Numbered from the stretch's first letter, positions 1 to 9,205 are shown. The stretch: 64,000 bases of DNA from Christensenella timonensis (GCF_900087015.1 NZ_FLKP01000002.1:248001-312000); one strand, 5' to 3'. Translations and numbers: made by a program. The notes: generated from the sequence alone by a model not told the origin.

Positions 1-504
1 CTCCTGCATGATACGCGCCGCAACCCCGGGGTCGGTATGCATACCCGATACGACTTCGACCAATTTCATAATATTCGCCGGATTAAAAAAATGCATACCC
101 AGGAAACGTTCTTTATGGCAAAGCGCGTTCCCGATCGCCGTGATGGAAAGCGACGAGGTGTTGGTCGCGAGGATCGTATCCTCCTCTACGACCTGTTCCA
201 ATGCCTTGAAAATTTCCTGCTTTGCTTCCATGCTTTCATAGATTGCTTCAATAACAAGTTCGCTGCCTGCGCATACGCCAAGTTGATCCGTGAAAACGAT
301 TTGCGAAAGGATTTTTTCCTTTTGCCGTTCGCTGATTTTTTCTTTTTTCACCATATACTGCAGGGAACCTTCTATAATCCCCTTTCCCCGTTCAACATAT
401 TCCATCCCTCTGTCGCAAAGCGCTACCTCACAGTCCGCCATTGCAAAAACCTGTGCAATGGAAGCTCCCATCGTGCCCGCACCGATCACTGATATTTTTT
501 TCAT
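1..504 (-). CDS. hbd: 3-hydroxyacyl-CoA (3-hydroxybutyryl-CoA) dehydrogenase, C-terminus cut by window edge
   Basis: Catalyses NAD(P)-dependent interconversion of acetoacetyl-CoA and 3-hydroxybutyryl-CoA. The visible 168 residues begin MKKISVIGAGTMG, with the Rossmann GxGxxG at residues 8-13. Later come the family patterns ATNTSSLSI and GMHFFNPANIMKLVE, which hold the substrate-binding Ser/Asn/His region. The ATG lies 3 bp after the stop of the upstream crotonase gene, whose last codons carry a GGGGGA ribosome site, so translation is probably coupled. The C-terminal substrate domain lies outside the window. The order thiolase-crotonase-dehydrogenase is the usual clostridial C4 (butyrate) module; bcd and etfBA could follow to the left. 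Confidence 0.93.
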   Translation of the reverse strand, partial: MKKISVIGAGTMGASIAQVFAMADCEVALCDRGMEYVERGKGIIEGSLQYMVKKEKISERQKEKILSQIVFTDQLGVCAGSELVIEAIYESMEAKQEIFKALEQVVEEDTILATNTSSLSITAIGNALCHKERFLGMHFFNPANIMKLVEVVSGMHTDPGVAARIMQE

Positions 505-507
505 ATG

Positions 508-1269
508 TTATTCCCCCGAAAAATATTCTGTTTTTTCCTTACGGTTGAAACTACGCATGCCCCTCTTCTGGTCATTCGTCAAAAACAACTGTGCAAAATA
601 CATGTTTTCCGTTTCATAGTCGTGACGCTTCATAGATTTTTTGGCGTTGCGTATCCCGAGCGGCGCATTTGCGCACAAGTTTTGAGCCAGTTCCATCACC
701 CGCTCCTCAAACGCATCTTTTCCAAAACATGCATTAACCAATCCACATGCCGCAGCCTCCTGCGCCCCTAATTTTTTCCCTGTGAAAATCAATTCCGCAG
801 CGCGTCCATAGCCAATCAACTCTTTCAGGCGTACCGTACCGCCAAACCCCGGCATGACGCCGAGCGTCGTTTCCGGCAGCCCGAATACCGCGCTCTCGTC
901 GGCAATGCGGATGTCGCACGCCAGCGCGAGCTCCATTCCGCCGCCCAGCGCATACCCGTTTACCGCCGCGATGACAGGCTGTTCCAGCTGCTCGACCATA
1001 TGAAACGCCTCGCATCCCAAACGCGCAAAGGCGTTCGCTTGCTGATACGTCATATTTTCCATCGCGGCAATGTCCGCACCCGCCGCAAAAGCCTTTCCCT
1101 CTTTGCTGCCCGTAACGACCACGCACCGTACATCCTTTTGGCCGTTTATTTTCCTGCATATTTCCTGCAATTCATGCAGCATCCGTTCATTGATTGCGTT
1201 TCTTTGCTTCGGGCGGTCAAGCGTAATCAGCGCAATACCGCCTTTCTTTTCCAGTCTGATTGTTTCCAT
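508..1269 (-). CDS. crt: Enoyl-CoA hydratase/crotonase (3-hydroxybutyryl-CoA dehydratase)
   Basis: Hydrates crotonyl-CoA to 3-hydroxybutyryl-CoA or the reverse. The protein has 253 residues, normal for the family. The two catalytic glutamates are present: E113 in GGGMEL and E133 in GLPETTLG, followed by PGFGGT. The oxyanion-hole segment AFAAGADI is near residue 60. A GTG start 15 bp upstream is possible, but the ATG at 1269 sits 4 bp after an AGGTGAG site and gives the standard N-terminus METIRLEKKG. The thiolase stop codon at 1275-1277 is only 5 bp upstream, so the three genes form one tight operon. Confidence 0.92.
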   Translation of the reverse strand: METIRLEKKGGIALITLDRPKQRNAINERMLHELQEICRKINGQKDVRCVVVTGSKEGKAFAAGADIAAMENMTYQQANAFARLGCEAFHMVEQLEQPVIAAVNGYALGGGMELALACDIRIADESAVFGLPETTLGVMPGFGGTVRLKELIGYGRAAELIFTGKKLGAQEAAACGLVNACFGKDAFEERVMELAQNLCANAPLGIRNAKKSMKRHDYETENMYFAQLFLTNDQKRGMRSFNRKEKTEYFSGE

Positions 1270-1274
1270 ACCGC

Positions 1275-2462
1275 TCACCTGCACAGGGAATCCCGCTCAA
1301 AAACCGTCGCTTCGCCCATTCCGCCGCCGATACAAAGCGTTGCCAGTCCATACCTGCCGTCCCGCTTTTCCAGCTCGTGCAGCAGCGTCACCGCAATGCG
1401 CGCTCCGGATGCGCCGATCGGATGCCCGAGCGCGATCGCCCCGCCGTTAACGTTAACCCTGTCCCTGTTTGCGCCGATCTCCTGCATAACTGCGATCGCC
1501 TGCGACGCAAAGGCCTCGTTCGCTTCGATCAAGTCCATGTCATCTATACCTAGGCCCGTATTTTCAAGAAGCTTCTTTACCGTAGGAATTGGCCCTGTCC
1601 CCATGACCTGCGGGTCGACCCCGCATGACGCGCATCCCAGCCATTTGGCCTGTGGAACCAACCGGTGTTCCCTGACAAAATCCCCGGACGCAACCACCAT
1701 CGCCGCCGCCCCGTCGTTTAAACCGGAGGCATTTCCCGCCGTAACCGTTCCTTCCTTTAAAAACGCCGGGCGCAGCTTGCCGAGCGCCTCTTTCGATGTT
1801 TCCCTGATGTATTCGTCCCGCGCAAAGAAAAGCGGGCCGCCCTTTTTCTGCGGGATCTCCACAGGCAGTATCTCGTTTTGAAAGCGGCCTGTTTGTGTGG
1901 CGCGAAGCGCTTTTTCCTGCGATTCCAACGCGAATTCGTCCTGCATCTGACGCGTGATGCCGTATTGCTGCGCAACGTTTTCCGCCGTCATTCCCATGTG
2001 GCAATCATAAAACGCATCCCATAGTCCCTCGTGTACCATGGAATCCACCGCCTTCATATCGCCCATTTTCTGCCCCCAGCGGATATCCATCGTATGCGGC
2101 GCACGCGACATGTTTTCCATACCGCCGGCAATGATACACTGTGCCTGGCCCGCGCGCAAAAGTGCCGCCGCGAGGTTTATGGCATTGAGGCCCGATCCGC
2201 ATACTTTGTTGATCGTCATGGCCGGGCTTTCCTGCGGGATGCCCGCACGCATCGCCGCCTGGCGGGCCGGGTTCTGCCCGAGCCCCGCCTGCAATACGTT
2301 ACCCATCAAAACCTGGTCGATTTGTCCCGCTCCGATTCCCGCACGCTCATACGCGCTTTGAATGACCAGTGCGCCAAGCTTTATCGCCTCTGTATTTTTA
2401 AGGCTTCCCCCAAATGAACCGATCGCCGTGCGAACGCTTCCTAAAATGTAAATATCCTGCAT
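1275..2462 (-). CDS. thlA: Acetyl-CoA acetyltransferase (thiolase)
   Basis: Condenses two acetyl-CoA to acetoacetyl-CoA or cleaves 3-ketoacyl-CoA. It has 395 residues. The nucleophilic Cys is C88 in NKVCGSGLNAI, the catalytic His is in GGAIALGHPIGASGAR, and the second Cys is in TLCIGGGMG near the C-terminus. The longest frame adds 10 residues, but the ATG at 2462 has AAAGGA upstream and matches the family N-terminus (MQDIYILGSVRTAIG). It is the first gene of the thl-crt-hbd set and is preceded by a 148-bp structured spacer after livM. Confidence 0.94.
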   Translation of the reverse strand: MQDIYILGSVRTAIGSFGGSLKNTEAIKLGALVIQSAYERAGIGAGQIDQVLMGNVLQAGLGQNPARQAAMRAGIPQESPAMTINKVCGSGLNAINLAAALLRAGQAQCIIAGGMENMSRAPHTMDIRWGQKMGDMKAVDSMVHEGLWDAFYDCHMGMTAENVAQQYGITRQMQDEFALESQEKALRATQTGRFQNEILPVEIPQKKGGPLFFARDEYIRETSKEALGKLRPAFLKEGTVTAGNASGLNDGAAAMVVASGDFVREHRLVPQAKWLGCASCGVDPQVMGTGPIPTVKKLLENTGLGIDDMDLIEANEAFASQAIAVMQEIGANRDRVNVNGGAIALGHPIGASGARIAVTLLHELEKRDGRYGLATLCIGGGMGEATVFERDSLCR

Positions 2463-2490
2463 GATTTTTTCCTTTCTTTGCCGGGTAAAC

Positions 2491-2523
2491 AAAACCCGCT
2501 TATCTTTTGGTTAAGCGGGTTTT
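2491..2523 (-). terminator. Intrinsic terminator or attenuator hairpin ahead of thlA
   Basis: A perfect 12-bp stem (arms AAAACCCGCTTA at 2491-2502 and TAAGCGGGTTTT at 2512-2523) closes a 9-base loop. On the minus strand it ends in a T-rich stretch. It lies between livM and thlA, but only 28 bp before the thlA start, leaving little room for a promoter after it. It may therefore reduce readthrough into thlA conditionally rather than separate two operons. Confidence 0.7.
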
Positions 2524-2534
2524 CCTGGGCATCC

Positions 2535-2566
2535 CGTGTGGTCTGCTCCCCACTCAGACGAACACG
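2535..2566 (-). promoter_or_regulatory. Second hairpin of a structured leader upstream of thlA
   Basis: On the minus strand CGTGT-(2 nt)-GTCTG pairs with CAGAC-(1 nt)-ACACG around a 9-base loop that reads AGTGGGGAG. The flanks are C/G rich and could extend the fold. With the adjacent terminator-like hairpin this makes a two-hairpin leader in the livM-thlA gap. I could not match it to a known riboswitch class. Confidence 0.4.
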
Positions 2567-2610
2567 CCGACACCACTGGAGGGTTATTTTCTATTCTGCT
2601 GTTGCCCTGG

Positions 2611-3618
2611 TCATTCTGTCATATTCGCAGTTTTTTCAGTGTCTTTTCCTGTAATTTTAGCAAATAATTTTTTGAAGCCCTTGACGATCGGCTGAATCAC
2701 CCCGTTGGGCAGTACAAATACGATGACGACAACCAGGATGCCGAATACAAGCTGTCTGTACAGCTCCGCAGCACGCAACAATTCCGGCAGGAAGGTTACG
2801 ACCACCGACCCGACGATCGGCCCGATCACCGTTCCGCATCCGCCGATCATAACCGCAAGGATCGCGTTCATGCCGATTCCCGCGGCGAAGGTCGTCGGAT
2901 TTACGAAATTCATATAATGCGCATACAGTACGCCGCCGATGCATCCCAGAACCGCGCTTAATTCAAAAGCCAGCAGTTTTGTACCGGTGGTATTGATCCC
3001 CACAGCTTTTGCCAGGTCTTCGTTTTCGCGCAAGGTTACAATTGCCCTGCCTGTTTTGGATTTAAACAGCCTGTAAACAAACAACAGCGTCAGCACGGCG
3101 GCAATGAGCACGATGTAAAAATATCCTTCCCGGGAGGAAAGCGGCAGCCCCAGAAAATCGCCCTTTAAAGGCGGGATGGAGAAACCCTGCACGCCTCCGG
3201 TTACCTCTTGCCATGCTTTCATGACCGTAAACACAAGCATGGTAAACGCCAGGGTAACGATTGAGAAATAGTGCCCCTTTGTTCTAAGCGACGGGATCCC
3301 GATCGCTGCTCCGACCACCAAACCGATCGCGACCGCCATCAGCATGCCCACCGGCATGGAAAGCCCCAACTTGCTCATGAGCAGGCCCGAAACATATGCG
3401 CCTATCCCATAAAATGCAACCTGGCACATCGATACATACCCTGCATAGCCCTGGATAATGTTGAGGCCAGAGGTCATCACGATCCAGATCAACGTCACAA
3501 TGATCAAATGCAGATAATAGGACGTAGTAACGATCTGCGGCATCAGTAACATGACCACCAATACGATTATTGCGACCAGGCCGGTGATCAGCGACCTCTT
3601 TTTCGATTTTTTCAACAT
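2611..3618 (-). CDS. livM: LIV-type ABC importer permease LivM
   Basis: One of the two membrane permeases of a branched-chain amino-acid-type importer. It has 335 residues and about 8-10 hydrophobic segments. It carries the LivM family patterns GLNIIQGYAGYVSMCQVAFYG, GIPSLRTKGHYFSIVTLAF and, near the C-terminus, MIGGCGTVIGPIVGS. The start has GGAGAAATTCT upstream. It lies apart from the other importer genes, downstream of the first FAD oxidoreductase gene (98 bp gap), so the transporter is interleaved with the enzymes rather than forming one block. The real substrate is unknown: LIV-type systems also carry aromatic acids, amides and other small organics. Confidence 0.9.
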   Translation of the reverse strand: MLKKSKKRSLITGLVAIIVLVVMLLMPQIVTTSYYLHLIIVTLIWIVMTSGLNIIQGYAGYVSMCQVAFYGIGAYVSGLLMSKLGLSMPVGMLMAVAIGLVVGAAIGIPSLRTKGHYFSIVTLAFTMLVFTVMKAWQEVTGGVQGFSIPPLKGDFLGLPLSSREGYFYIVLIAAVLTLLFVYRLFKSKTGRAIVTLRENEDLAKAVGINTTGTKLLAFELSAVLGCIGGVLYAHYMNFVNPTTFAAGIGMNAILAVMIGGCGTVIGPIVGSVVVTFLPELLRAAELYRQLVFGILVVVIVFVLPNGVIQPIVKGFKKLFAKITGKDTEKTANMTE

Positions 3619-3716
3619 AGAATTTCTCCTTCCTTATGATACAATGCGGACGGTTGCCGCCTTAAGTTCTTTCATGAATCAGTCGTGTAAAATCATAAGG
3701 GCTTTTGCGCAATGAA

Positions 3717-5165
3717 CTACTCGCTGATTTTAAAGCCGTCGCCCCATTCTTCCGCGCGGCGCGCATATTCCGCCACCACTTCCGGCGGCACCTGCTTATT
3801 GGTCGTCAGCATGCCCTGATTGTTAAGCTGCCTTTGTACCTTCCGCACGTCCACATCCTTTGGCGATACGCCGTCCTTGACCGCGATCGCCGCAGCGGCT
3901 CCCGCCGCCTGTCCCGTCGTCAGGCTGGGCGTACAATAACGGATCGCGCCCCACGTGATGAAATCGAGCGAGGATGTACCGCCTGCCGCGAGCAGGTTGT
4001 CGAAATCTTTGGAAAGAAGACAACGGTATGGGATATCGTACGGCGTCACATTAAACTTAAAATGATGTGACCCGTCCGGGAAGAAAAGATCCGGCGGCAT
4101 ATTGCAGATGGATACGGAATCCTCAAATGTCCTCGCACCATACATATCTTCTTCCTTCAATGTATATTCGCCGACAATACGGTGTCCGTCCCGAAGAAGC
4201 GCGCACGACGGCGTCTGCTCGATGCGGGAATTTTCAAAGCCGGGAACGTTGTCTTTTAAGAGTTCCCAACACGACCATGCCTGCTTGCGCATATCCTTTT
4301 CCGCATGCGAGACGACTTCTACCTGCCACGGGTGCTGTCCCTTTTCCAATTTATAATAAGGATTGATGATCCATGCGCGTCCGTCCTCATATTCCGTCAG
4401 CAGGCAGGAATTGCGCGGGGAATACAGCTTTCCCTCTGCGCGTGCTTTCGTAAAGAGCTCCTTCCCTTTGACCCAATAATCCCATTGCTCCGGGTTCGCC
4501 TGCGCGAATTCACGGAACTTGTGGTAATCGATATTACGGACGAAAAATCCGTATCCGAGGCCCATGTGCATGCCCTCAAACGGGCCGAACCTGTTGTCCG
4601 GATAACCATTTTCGCCGGTCACACTGGCGCCCGATTTCCATGCGATGTGCGCGATGCCCGTGCAGTCGATGATCGTCTTGCCGAGAACGGCCTGGCGCCC
4701 TTCCAGGCTTTCAATGATTACGCCCTTTAAAGAGTCGCCGTCCACGATCGCGTCTGCTGCCAGCGCATGGAACACAACCTTCACACCCGCCTTCTCCATC
4801 AGGTTATCCACTAAATATTTATAATATTCTCCGTCAAAGAAGATGCTTCCAAATTCATTGGCCCAGTGGTCGCGTACCTGACCCGGGCTGTTCTTATGAT
4901 TCATACCGGCCGCGATGATATCATCCATGATCTCCTGTACGATACCGCCCTGGATCCGGTCGTCCACCCATGCAAAGGAATCATCAAAGGCTGCCGTCTG
5001 GCTTCCGCCAAAAAAACCAAAGCGTTCGATAATGATCGTTTTAGCGCCGTTGCGTGCCGCCGAGATCGCTGCGCCGATGCCCGCCGCGCCGCCGCCGATT
5101 ACAATTACATCCATTTCTTCGCAAAGCAGCGGAACCTCCCGCGAGCTTTCCTGAATCGTTTTCAT
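3717..5165 (-). CDS. FAD-dependent oxidoreductase, paralogue 1 (PF12831-like)
   Basis: A 482-residue flavoprotein of the FAD_oxidored type. The N-terminal dinucleotide site is IVIGGGAAGIGAA (GGG at 24-26), followed by the acidic end of strand 2 (IIIERFGFFGG) and a GGSQTAAF motif. A second conserved block, VDDRIQGG, follows. The C-terminus has the FAD-closing pattern FDNLLAAGG ... GQAAGAAAA (about residue 418). There is no signal peptide, so it is probably cytosolic. It is clearly homologous along its whole length to the genes at 9206-10645 and 10665-12104. The ATG has AAGGAG 9 bp upstream. The substrate cannot be read from sequence; the importer neighbours suggest it acts on an imported compound. 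Confidence 0.85.
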   Translation of the reverse strand: MKTIQESSREVPLLCEEMDVIVIGGGAAGIGAAISAARNGAKTIIIERFGFFGGSQTAAFDDSFAWVDDRIQGGIVQEIMDDIIAAGMNHKNSPGQVRDHWANEFGSIFFDGEYYKYLVDNLMEKAGVKVVFHALAADAIVDGDSLKGVIIESLEGRQAVLGKTIIDCTGIAHIAWKSGASVTGENGYPDNRFGPFEGMHMGLGYGFFVRNIDYHKFREFAQANPEQWDYWVKGKELFTKARAEGKLYSPRNSCLLTEYEDGRAWIINPYYKLEKGQHPWQVEVVSHAEKDMRKQAWSCWELLKDNVPGFENSRIEQTPSCALLRDGHRIVGEYTLKEEDMYGARTFEDSVSICNMPPDLFFPDGSHHFKFNVTPYDIPYRCLLSKDFDNLLAAGGTSSLDFITWGAIRYCTPSLTTGQAAGAAAAIAVKDGVSPKDVDVRKVQRQLNNQGMLTTNKQVPPEVVAEYARRAEEWGDGFKISE

Positions 5166-5239
5166 TGTTTGGTTTCTCCTTGCATTTATATTTGGTTCTC
5201 GTAAAGCTTAAGCCTGTCGTGTTCTTTGTTTTGCTCCGG

Positions 5240-5260
5240 AGGCCCCGCATGGCGGGGCCT
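5240..5260 (-). other. GC-rich hairpin between binding-protein gene and FAD paralogue 1
   Basis: A 9-bp stem (AGGCCCCGC / GCGGGGCCT, 3-base loop) lies 42 bp after the stop of the binding-protein gene. No long U-tract follows on the minus strand, so it is more likely a partial terminator or an RNA-stabilising element. Such hairpins commonly raise binding-protein mRNA over distal genes. Confidence 0.45.
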
Positions 5261-5301
5261 TCCGAAACAGGTCTATATGATGGTGACAATGTGGACTTTG
5301 A

Positions 5302-6681
5302 TTAAGCTCCCGGATAGGTGATCCCTTCCTGTGCGCAATATTCTTTCAGGTAATTGTGCAGGAATTCCGGCCCGATCTCTTTGCCGATCGTGCTTTCGTA
5401 TGCCCAGTTCTGCTCATCCATGCTCCACTTGGAAACCGTGTACGGATGGTAAGCCTGGCCAATGTCGTCAAAGAGCAGTCCGCCGTCAAGAGCCGTATAT
5501 TCTACGATCACCCGCGGGTCAAGGTCTTCCACTTTTACTTCCTTCAGCGCGTCGTTTACCGCTTTCCAGTCCGTTGTACCGGCGTTCTGCATTGCCGCCA
5601 TCAGGATCCAGAAGTTGTCGTATGTGTTTGTCGCCGTCTGGCTCGGGTTCTCCCCAAACTTCGCTTCATACTTGGCAATGAATTCATCGGACTGTTTGCC
5701 GTTTTCGCCGCCTGCTTCCGCAACCTGCGGACGGATCGCATAGCTGCCGTCCATCTGCTCGTTCGTGCAGACTTCCAGCCACTGCGGGCCCGTGCCGGAG
5801 GAATAGGTAACCATCGGCATCGTGGAGCCGAGCTCACGCAGCTGGCGCAGCGCCATAGCGGATTCTTCAATGTTGCCGGCCATATACAGGCCGTTTGCCC
5901 CTGAGTTTGCAATGTTCGTCATCTGTGCGAGCAAATCGAGATCCCCCGCGTTCATCGTTTCCTGCGCCACCACTTCTACGCCAATGCTTTCAAACGCCTT
6001 GATGACGTTATTCGCATGGACACTGTATCCGGTGTCGTTGAAGAATGCCAGGACAGCAACCTTGTCAACGCCCAGTTCGTCTTTGATGTATGTGCAGTCT
6101 GCCACAGGATCATAGCAGTTTGCCGTCGCGCTGCGGAACGTGTTTTCCGGCGAATACAGCAGGATCTGCGGCGAACGCGCGTTGCCGACCAGCATCGTGA
6201 CTTCTTTGCCGGGGATCTGCTGTACGGCGGAGAGCGTCGGTGTGCTGGAGCTCCAGCCCAGGATAAACTGCACCTGGTCAACGTCCATCAGCTTCTGAAG
6301 CGTGGAAACGCCTTCTGTCGCGTCGCTCTTGTTGTCATAGGTCACGACCTCGATGTTGTACATGTCGTCGCCGATTTTGATTCCGCCCGCTTCGTTGACT
6401 TCCGACGCGGCCAGCTCTACGCCGTGCGACGCCGGCAGCCCGTAAGGAGCGCTCGTCCCTGTCAGCGAATCGTCTACGCCGATCTTAAGGACTTTGTTAT
6501 CGCTGTTACCGGCATCCGCAGCGGGCGATGCATCGCCTCCGGACGATGCCGCCGCACCGCCTTCGCTTGCTGCCGGGGCACCGCTTCCCTGTTCCGCCGG
6601 TGCGCCGCATCCACCAACCAGTGCGACGACCATCAGTACAGCCACAAGTATAGCCAATACTTTCAAGTTTCCTTTTTTCAT
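5302..6681 (-). CDS. ABC transporter substrate-binding lipoprotein, LIV/LivK type
   Basis: The extracytoplasmic ligand-binding protein of the importer, 459 residues. The signal peptide is Lys-rich, then hydrophobic, ending in a lipobox (LVGGC), with a low-complexity Ala/Ser/Gly linker after it. The mature part is a type I periplasmic-binding fold (VLKIGVDDSLTGTSAPYG; later AVQQIPGKEVTMLVGNARSP). At 459 residues it is longer than typical LivK (about 370), because of the linker and insertions. A TTG start 9 bp upstream touches the GGAGG, so the ATG at 6681 is preferred. It is encoded between livH and FAD paralogue 1. Confidence 0.9.
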   Translation of the reverse strand: MKKGNLKVLAILVAVLMVVALVGGCGAPAEQGSGAPAASEGGAAASSGGDASPAADAGNSDNKVLKIGVDDSLTGTSAPYGLPASHGVELAASEVNEAGGIKIGDDMYNIEVVTYDNKSDATEGVSTLQKLMDVDQVQFILGWSSSTPTLSAVQQIPGKEVTMLVGNARSPQILLYSPENTFRSATANCYDPVADCTYIKDELGVDKVAVLAFFNDTGYSVHANNVIKAFESIGVEVVAQETMNAGDLDLLAQMTNIANSGANGLYMAGNIEESAMALRQLRELGSTMPMVTYSSGTGPQWLEVCTNEQMDGSYAIRPQVAEAGGENGKQSDEFIAKYEAKFGENPSQTATNTYDNFWILMAAMQNAGTTDWKAVNDALKEVKVEDLDPRVIVEYTALDGGLLFDDIGQAYHPYTVSKWSMDEQNWAYESTIGKEIGPEFLHNYLKEYCAQEGITYPGA

Positions 6682-6742
6682 TCCTTTCAATCCTCCTGTA
6701 TTTTTATTTACTCTTTTCTTTTCAGAAAACTGTTTAACTCAT

Positions 6743-7621
6743 TTATTTGGTAGTCGCGCCGCGTTTGCCGAACAAACCGTTCGGTTTGAAGATCAGCACC
6801 AGGATAATAATGATGAATCCAAACAGGTCTTTATACCCGGCAGAGATAAAGCCTGCGCCCAGGCTCTCGACAATACCCATGATGAGGCCGCCGACAATAA
6901 CGCCGGGAATACTCCCGAGGCCGCCCAGGATCATAACCGCGAAACCCTTCATAACGATATCGCCGCCATAGGACGGGAACATTTGCAGCAAGCTTGTTAC
7001 AAAGATACCGCACAGCCCCGCAAGCGCGCTGCCGATTGCGAATACGGCGCCGCTCGTTTTGTTTACGTTTACGCCGACCATCGTAGCCGCTTCCCTGTTC
7101 TGCGCCATTGCGCGGATGGAACGCCCCAGTTTGGTCTTTTTCATCATAAAGGCCAGCACGCCCATCAACGCCAGGTTGATAATAATGACGTACAGGCGAA
7201 ACGTGGTGATCGAAATCGGCCCAATTTGGATCGACGTATTCCCTACCGCCTGGATGGACACCGGGTCAGGCCCCCAAATCAGCTGGCAGAGATTTTCAAA
7301 GATGAAGAGCAGCCCCAGTGCCAGGATAAAGATATTGATCGGCGGCCCTTTGATGATGACCCGATAACAGTATTTTTCCAAAAACATTCCTAAGAGCGCG
7401 CATCCGGCGATTGCAAGAACTGCGGCGAGGATCCACGGTACGCCGAGCATCCTGGCGAAGGTATATCCGATATATCCCCCTACCATAACGACAGAACCAT
7501 GGGCAAAGTGCGAAATCCCGAGGATTCCGTAAATCTGCGATAATCCCATACCGATCAAGGTGTAAATACTTCCTGTAACGATGCCGTTCACGATTTGCTG
7601 AAGAAGTATAGCATTATCCAT
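6743..7621 (-). CDS. livH: LIV-type ABC importer permease LivH
   Basis: The 292-residue membrane permease that pairs with LivM. It begins with the typical LivH N-terminus (QQIVNGIVTGSIYTLIGMGL) and carries GRSIRAMAQNREAATMVGVNV, the cytoplasmic loop that contacts the ATPases. It ends FKPNGLFGKRG. It has about 8 hydrophobic segments. The ATG has AAAGGAGGG upstream. It lies 49 bp after livF and 61 bp before the binding-protein gene. Confidence 0.92.
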   Translation of the reverse strand: MDNAILLQQIVNGIVTGSIYTLIGMGLSQIYGILGISHFAHGSVVMVGGYIGYTFARMLGVPWILAAVLAIAGCALLGMFLEKYCYRVIIKGPPINIFILALGLLFIFENLCQLIWGPDPVSIQAVGNTSIQIGPISITTFRLYVIIINLALMGVLAFMMKKTKLGRSIRAMAQNREAATMVGVNVNKTSGAVFAIGSALAGLCGIFVTSLLQMFPSYGGDIVMKGFAVMILGGLGSIPGVIVGGLIMGIVESLGAGFISAGYKDLFGFIIIILVLIFKPNGLFGKRGATTK

Positions 7622-7670
7622 AATTTCCCTCCTTTAATATTGATCTGTTTCCTGTCCCCGGAGGGACGTG

Positions 7671-8375
7671 TCAGATACCGAGATATGTTTCCTGAATCTT
7701 CTGGTCCTTGGATAATTCTTCCGCTGTGCCTTCGATTACAATATTTCCGGTCTCCAACACATAAACGTAATCAGCCAGATCCAGCGCCATCTGCGTATTC
7801 TGTTCCACAAGCAGCACCGATTTGCCGCGGCTGTTTATATTCCTGATAATTTCTCCTACTTCTTCCACCAGGATCGGCGCAAGTCCCCAGGACGGTTCGT
7901 CCAGCATCAGCATGTCCGGCCTTGCCATCAGCGCCCGCGCGATGGCAAGCATTTCCTGCTCGCCGCCGGAAAGGGTGCCCGCCTGTTGGTTTGTCCTGTC
8001 CTTGAGCCTCGGGAACCAGCCGAATACCTCTTCGATGGAATCGGAGATCTCATTCTTATCCGTGCGCGTATATGCGCCCATGATCAGGTTTTCATATACC
8101 GTCATCTCAGGGAAAAGCTGCCTTCCTTCCGGGCATAGGGATAACCCGCTTTTGGTGACCTCGTGCGACTTCATTTTATTGAGCTCCGTACCATTCCACT
8201 CAATGCTGCCGCTTTTCGCACGCATCATCCCCATGATCGTTTTCATGGTCGTCGTTTTTCCGGCCCCGTTTGTCCCGATGAGTACCGTGATTTTCCCTGT
8301 CTGCGCAGTGAAGGACAATCCATGCAATACTTCAATGCTTCCATAGCAGGTTACAAGGTCTTTGACTTTAAGCAT
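7671..8375 (-). CDS. livF: LIV-type ABC importer ATPase LivF
   Basis: A 234-residue ATP-binding subunit. It has Walker A GTNGAGKTT, signature LSGGEQEML, Walker B MLMLDEPSWGL and the family ending. A longer frame exists, but the ATG at 8375 follows GGAAGGAG by 8 bp and gives the standard [13 protein letters not shown] start. It overlaps the end of livG by 8 bp, which implies translational coupling of the two ATPases. Confidence 0.93.
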   Translation of the reverse strand: MLKVKDLVTCYGSIEVLHGLSFTAQTGKITVLIGTNGAGKTTTMKTIMGMMRAKSGSIEWNGTELNKMKSHEVTKSGLSLCPEGRQLFPEMTVYENLIMGAYTRTDKNEISDSIEEVFGWFPRLKDRTNQQAGTLSGGEQEMLAIARALMARPDMLMLDEPSWGLAPILVEEVGEIIRNINSRGKSVLLVEQNTQMALDLADYVYVLETGNIVIEGTAEELSKDQKIQETYLGI

Positions 8376-9135
8376 GTTTTGTACTCCTTCCCAGGTAAGC
8401 TTCGATAACAGCTTCATCCTTTTGTATTTCTTCCGGCCTTCCCTCGGCTATCTTCTCGCCCAGGTTCAAAACGACGACATGGTGGCATACTTCCATGATC
8501 ATTTTCATATGGTGCTCTACCAGCAATACGGGAATCCCCCCGTCGCACACCTTACGGATCAGTTGTACCAGGTCGGCGCGTTCGTCCTCGATCATGCCTG
8601 CGCACGGTTCGTCCAGCATCAAAAGCTTGGGATCGGTAGCCATGGCAATGGCAATCATCAGCCTTCTTTGATCAGCGCTGGTAAGCGATCCAGCGCGCAC
8701 TGCCATTTTTTCCTTCAGCCCGACAAATTCCAACAGCTCTTCGCTGTGCTGTACAACGCGCTTTTCTTCCTTGAGCGTACCCGCGATCCCGAAAACCCCT
8801 GTGACGAAATTTGATTTCATCCTGCAATGGTGCGCCGTCACAACGTTTTCCACTGCGGAAAGATCCGGAAACACACTGCTGATCTGGAATGTCCGCGCGA
8901 CACCCATACGCGCGATCTTGTGGGAAGGCATGCCGCTGATATCCTTATCTTCAAATATGATTTTTCCGCTCGTGGGTTTGTGTACGCCCGTGATCAGATT
9001 AAAGCAGGTTGTCTTGCCCGATCCGTTCGGGCCGATGAGTCCCAATATCTGGTTTTCCTCGACATTGAAGGACACATCCTTTACTGCGGCCAGACCGCCA
9101 AAGTATTTTGTTACATTCTCAAAACGGAGAATCAT
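8368..9135 (-). CDS. livG: LIV-type ABC importer ATPase LivG
   Basis: A 255-residue ATP-binding subunit. Walker A is GPNGSGKTT and Walker B is [11 protein letters not shown]. The ABC signature is unusual: where LivG proteins have a YGQQRRLEIARAL-like stretch, this one reads [15 protein letters not shown], keeping QRRL but not the usual S/Y-G-Q core. The start follows GGAGGAATGGTTAA. It lies 70 bp downstream of FAD paralogue 2. Function is probably intact, because the rest of the domain is canonical. Confidence 0.9.
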   Translation of the reverse strand: MILRFENVTKYFGGLAAVKDVSFNVEENQILGLIGPNGSGKTTCFNLITGVHKPTSGKIIFEDKDISGMPSHKIARMGVARTFQISSVFPDLSAVENVVTAHHCRMKSNFVTGVFGIAGTLKEEKRVVQHSEELLEFVGLKEKMAVRAGSLTSADQRRLMIAIAMATDPKLLMLDEPCAGMIEDERADLVQLIRKVCDGGIPVLLVEHHMKMIMEVCHHVVVLNLGEKIAEGRPEEIQKDEAVIEAYLGRSTKHA

Positions 9136-9205
9136 TTAACCATTCCTCCAAATCATTTAGTCTTATGGGCAGCAGATTTGTCGTAGCCAGCTCCTTTCGC
9201 CTGCA

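Noticed and set aside
2523-2570. ZTP-type riboswitch suggested by CCTGGGCA on the plus strand
   Set aside because: The rest of the ZTP core is absent and no gene lies downstream on that strand.
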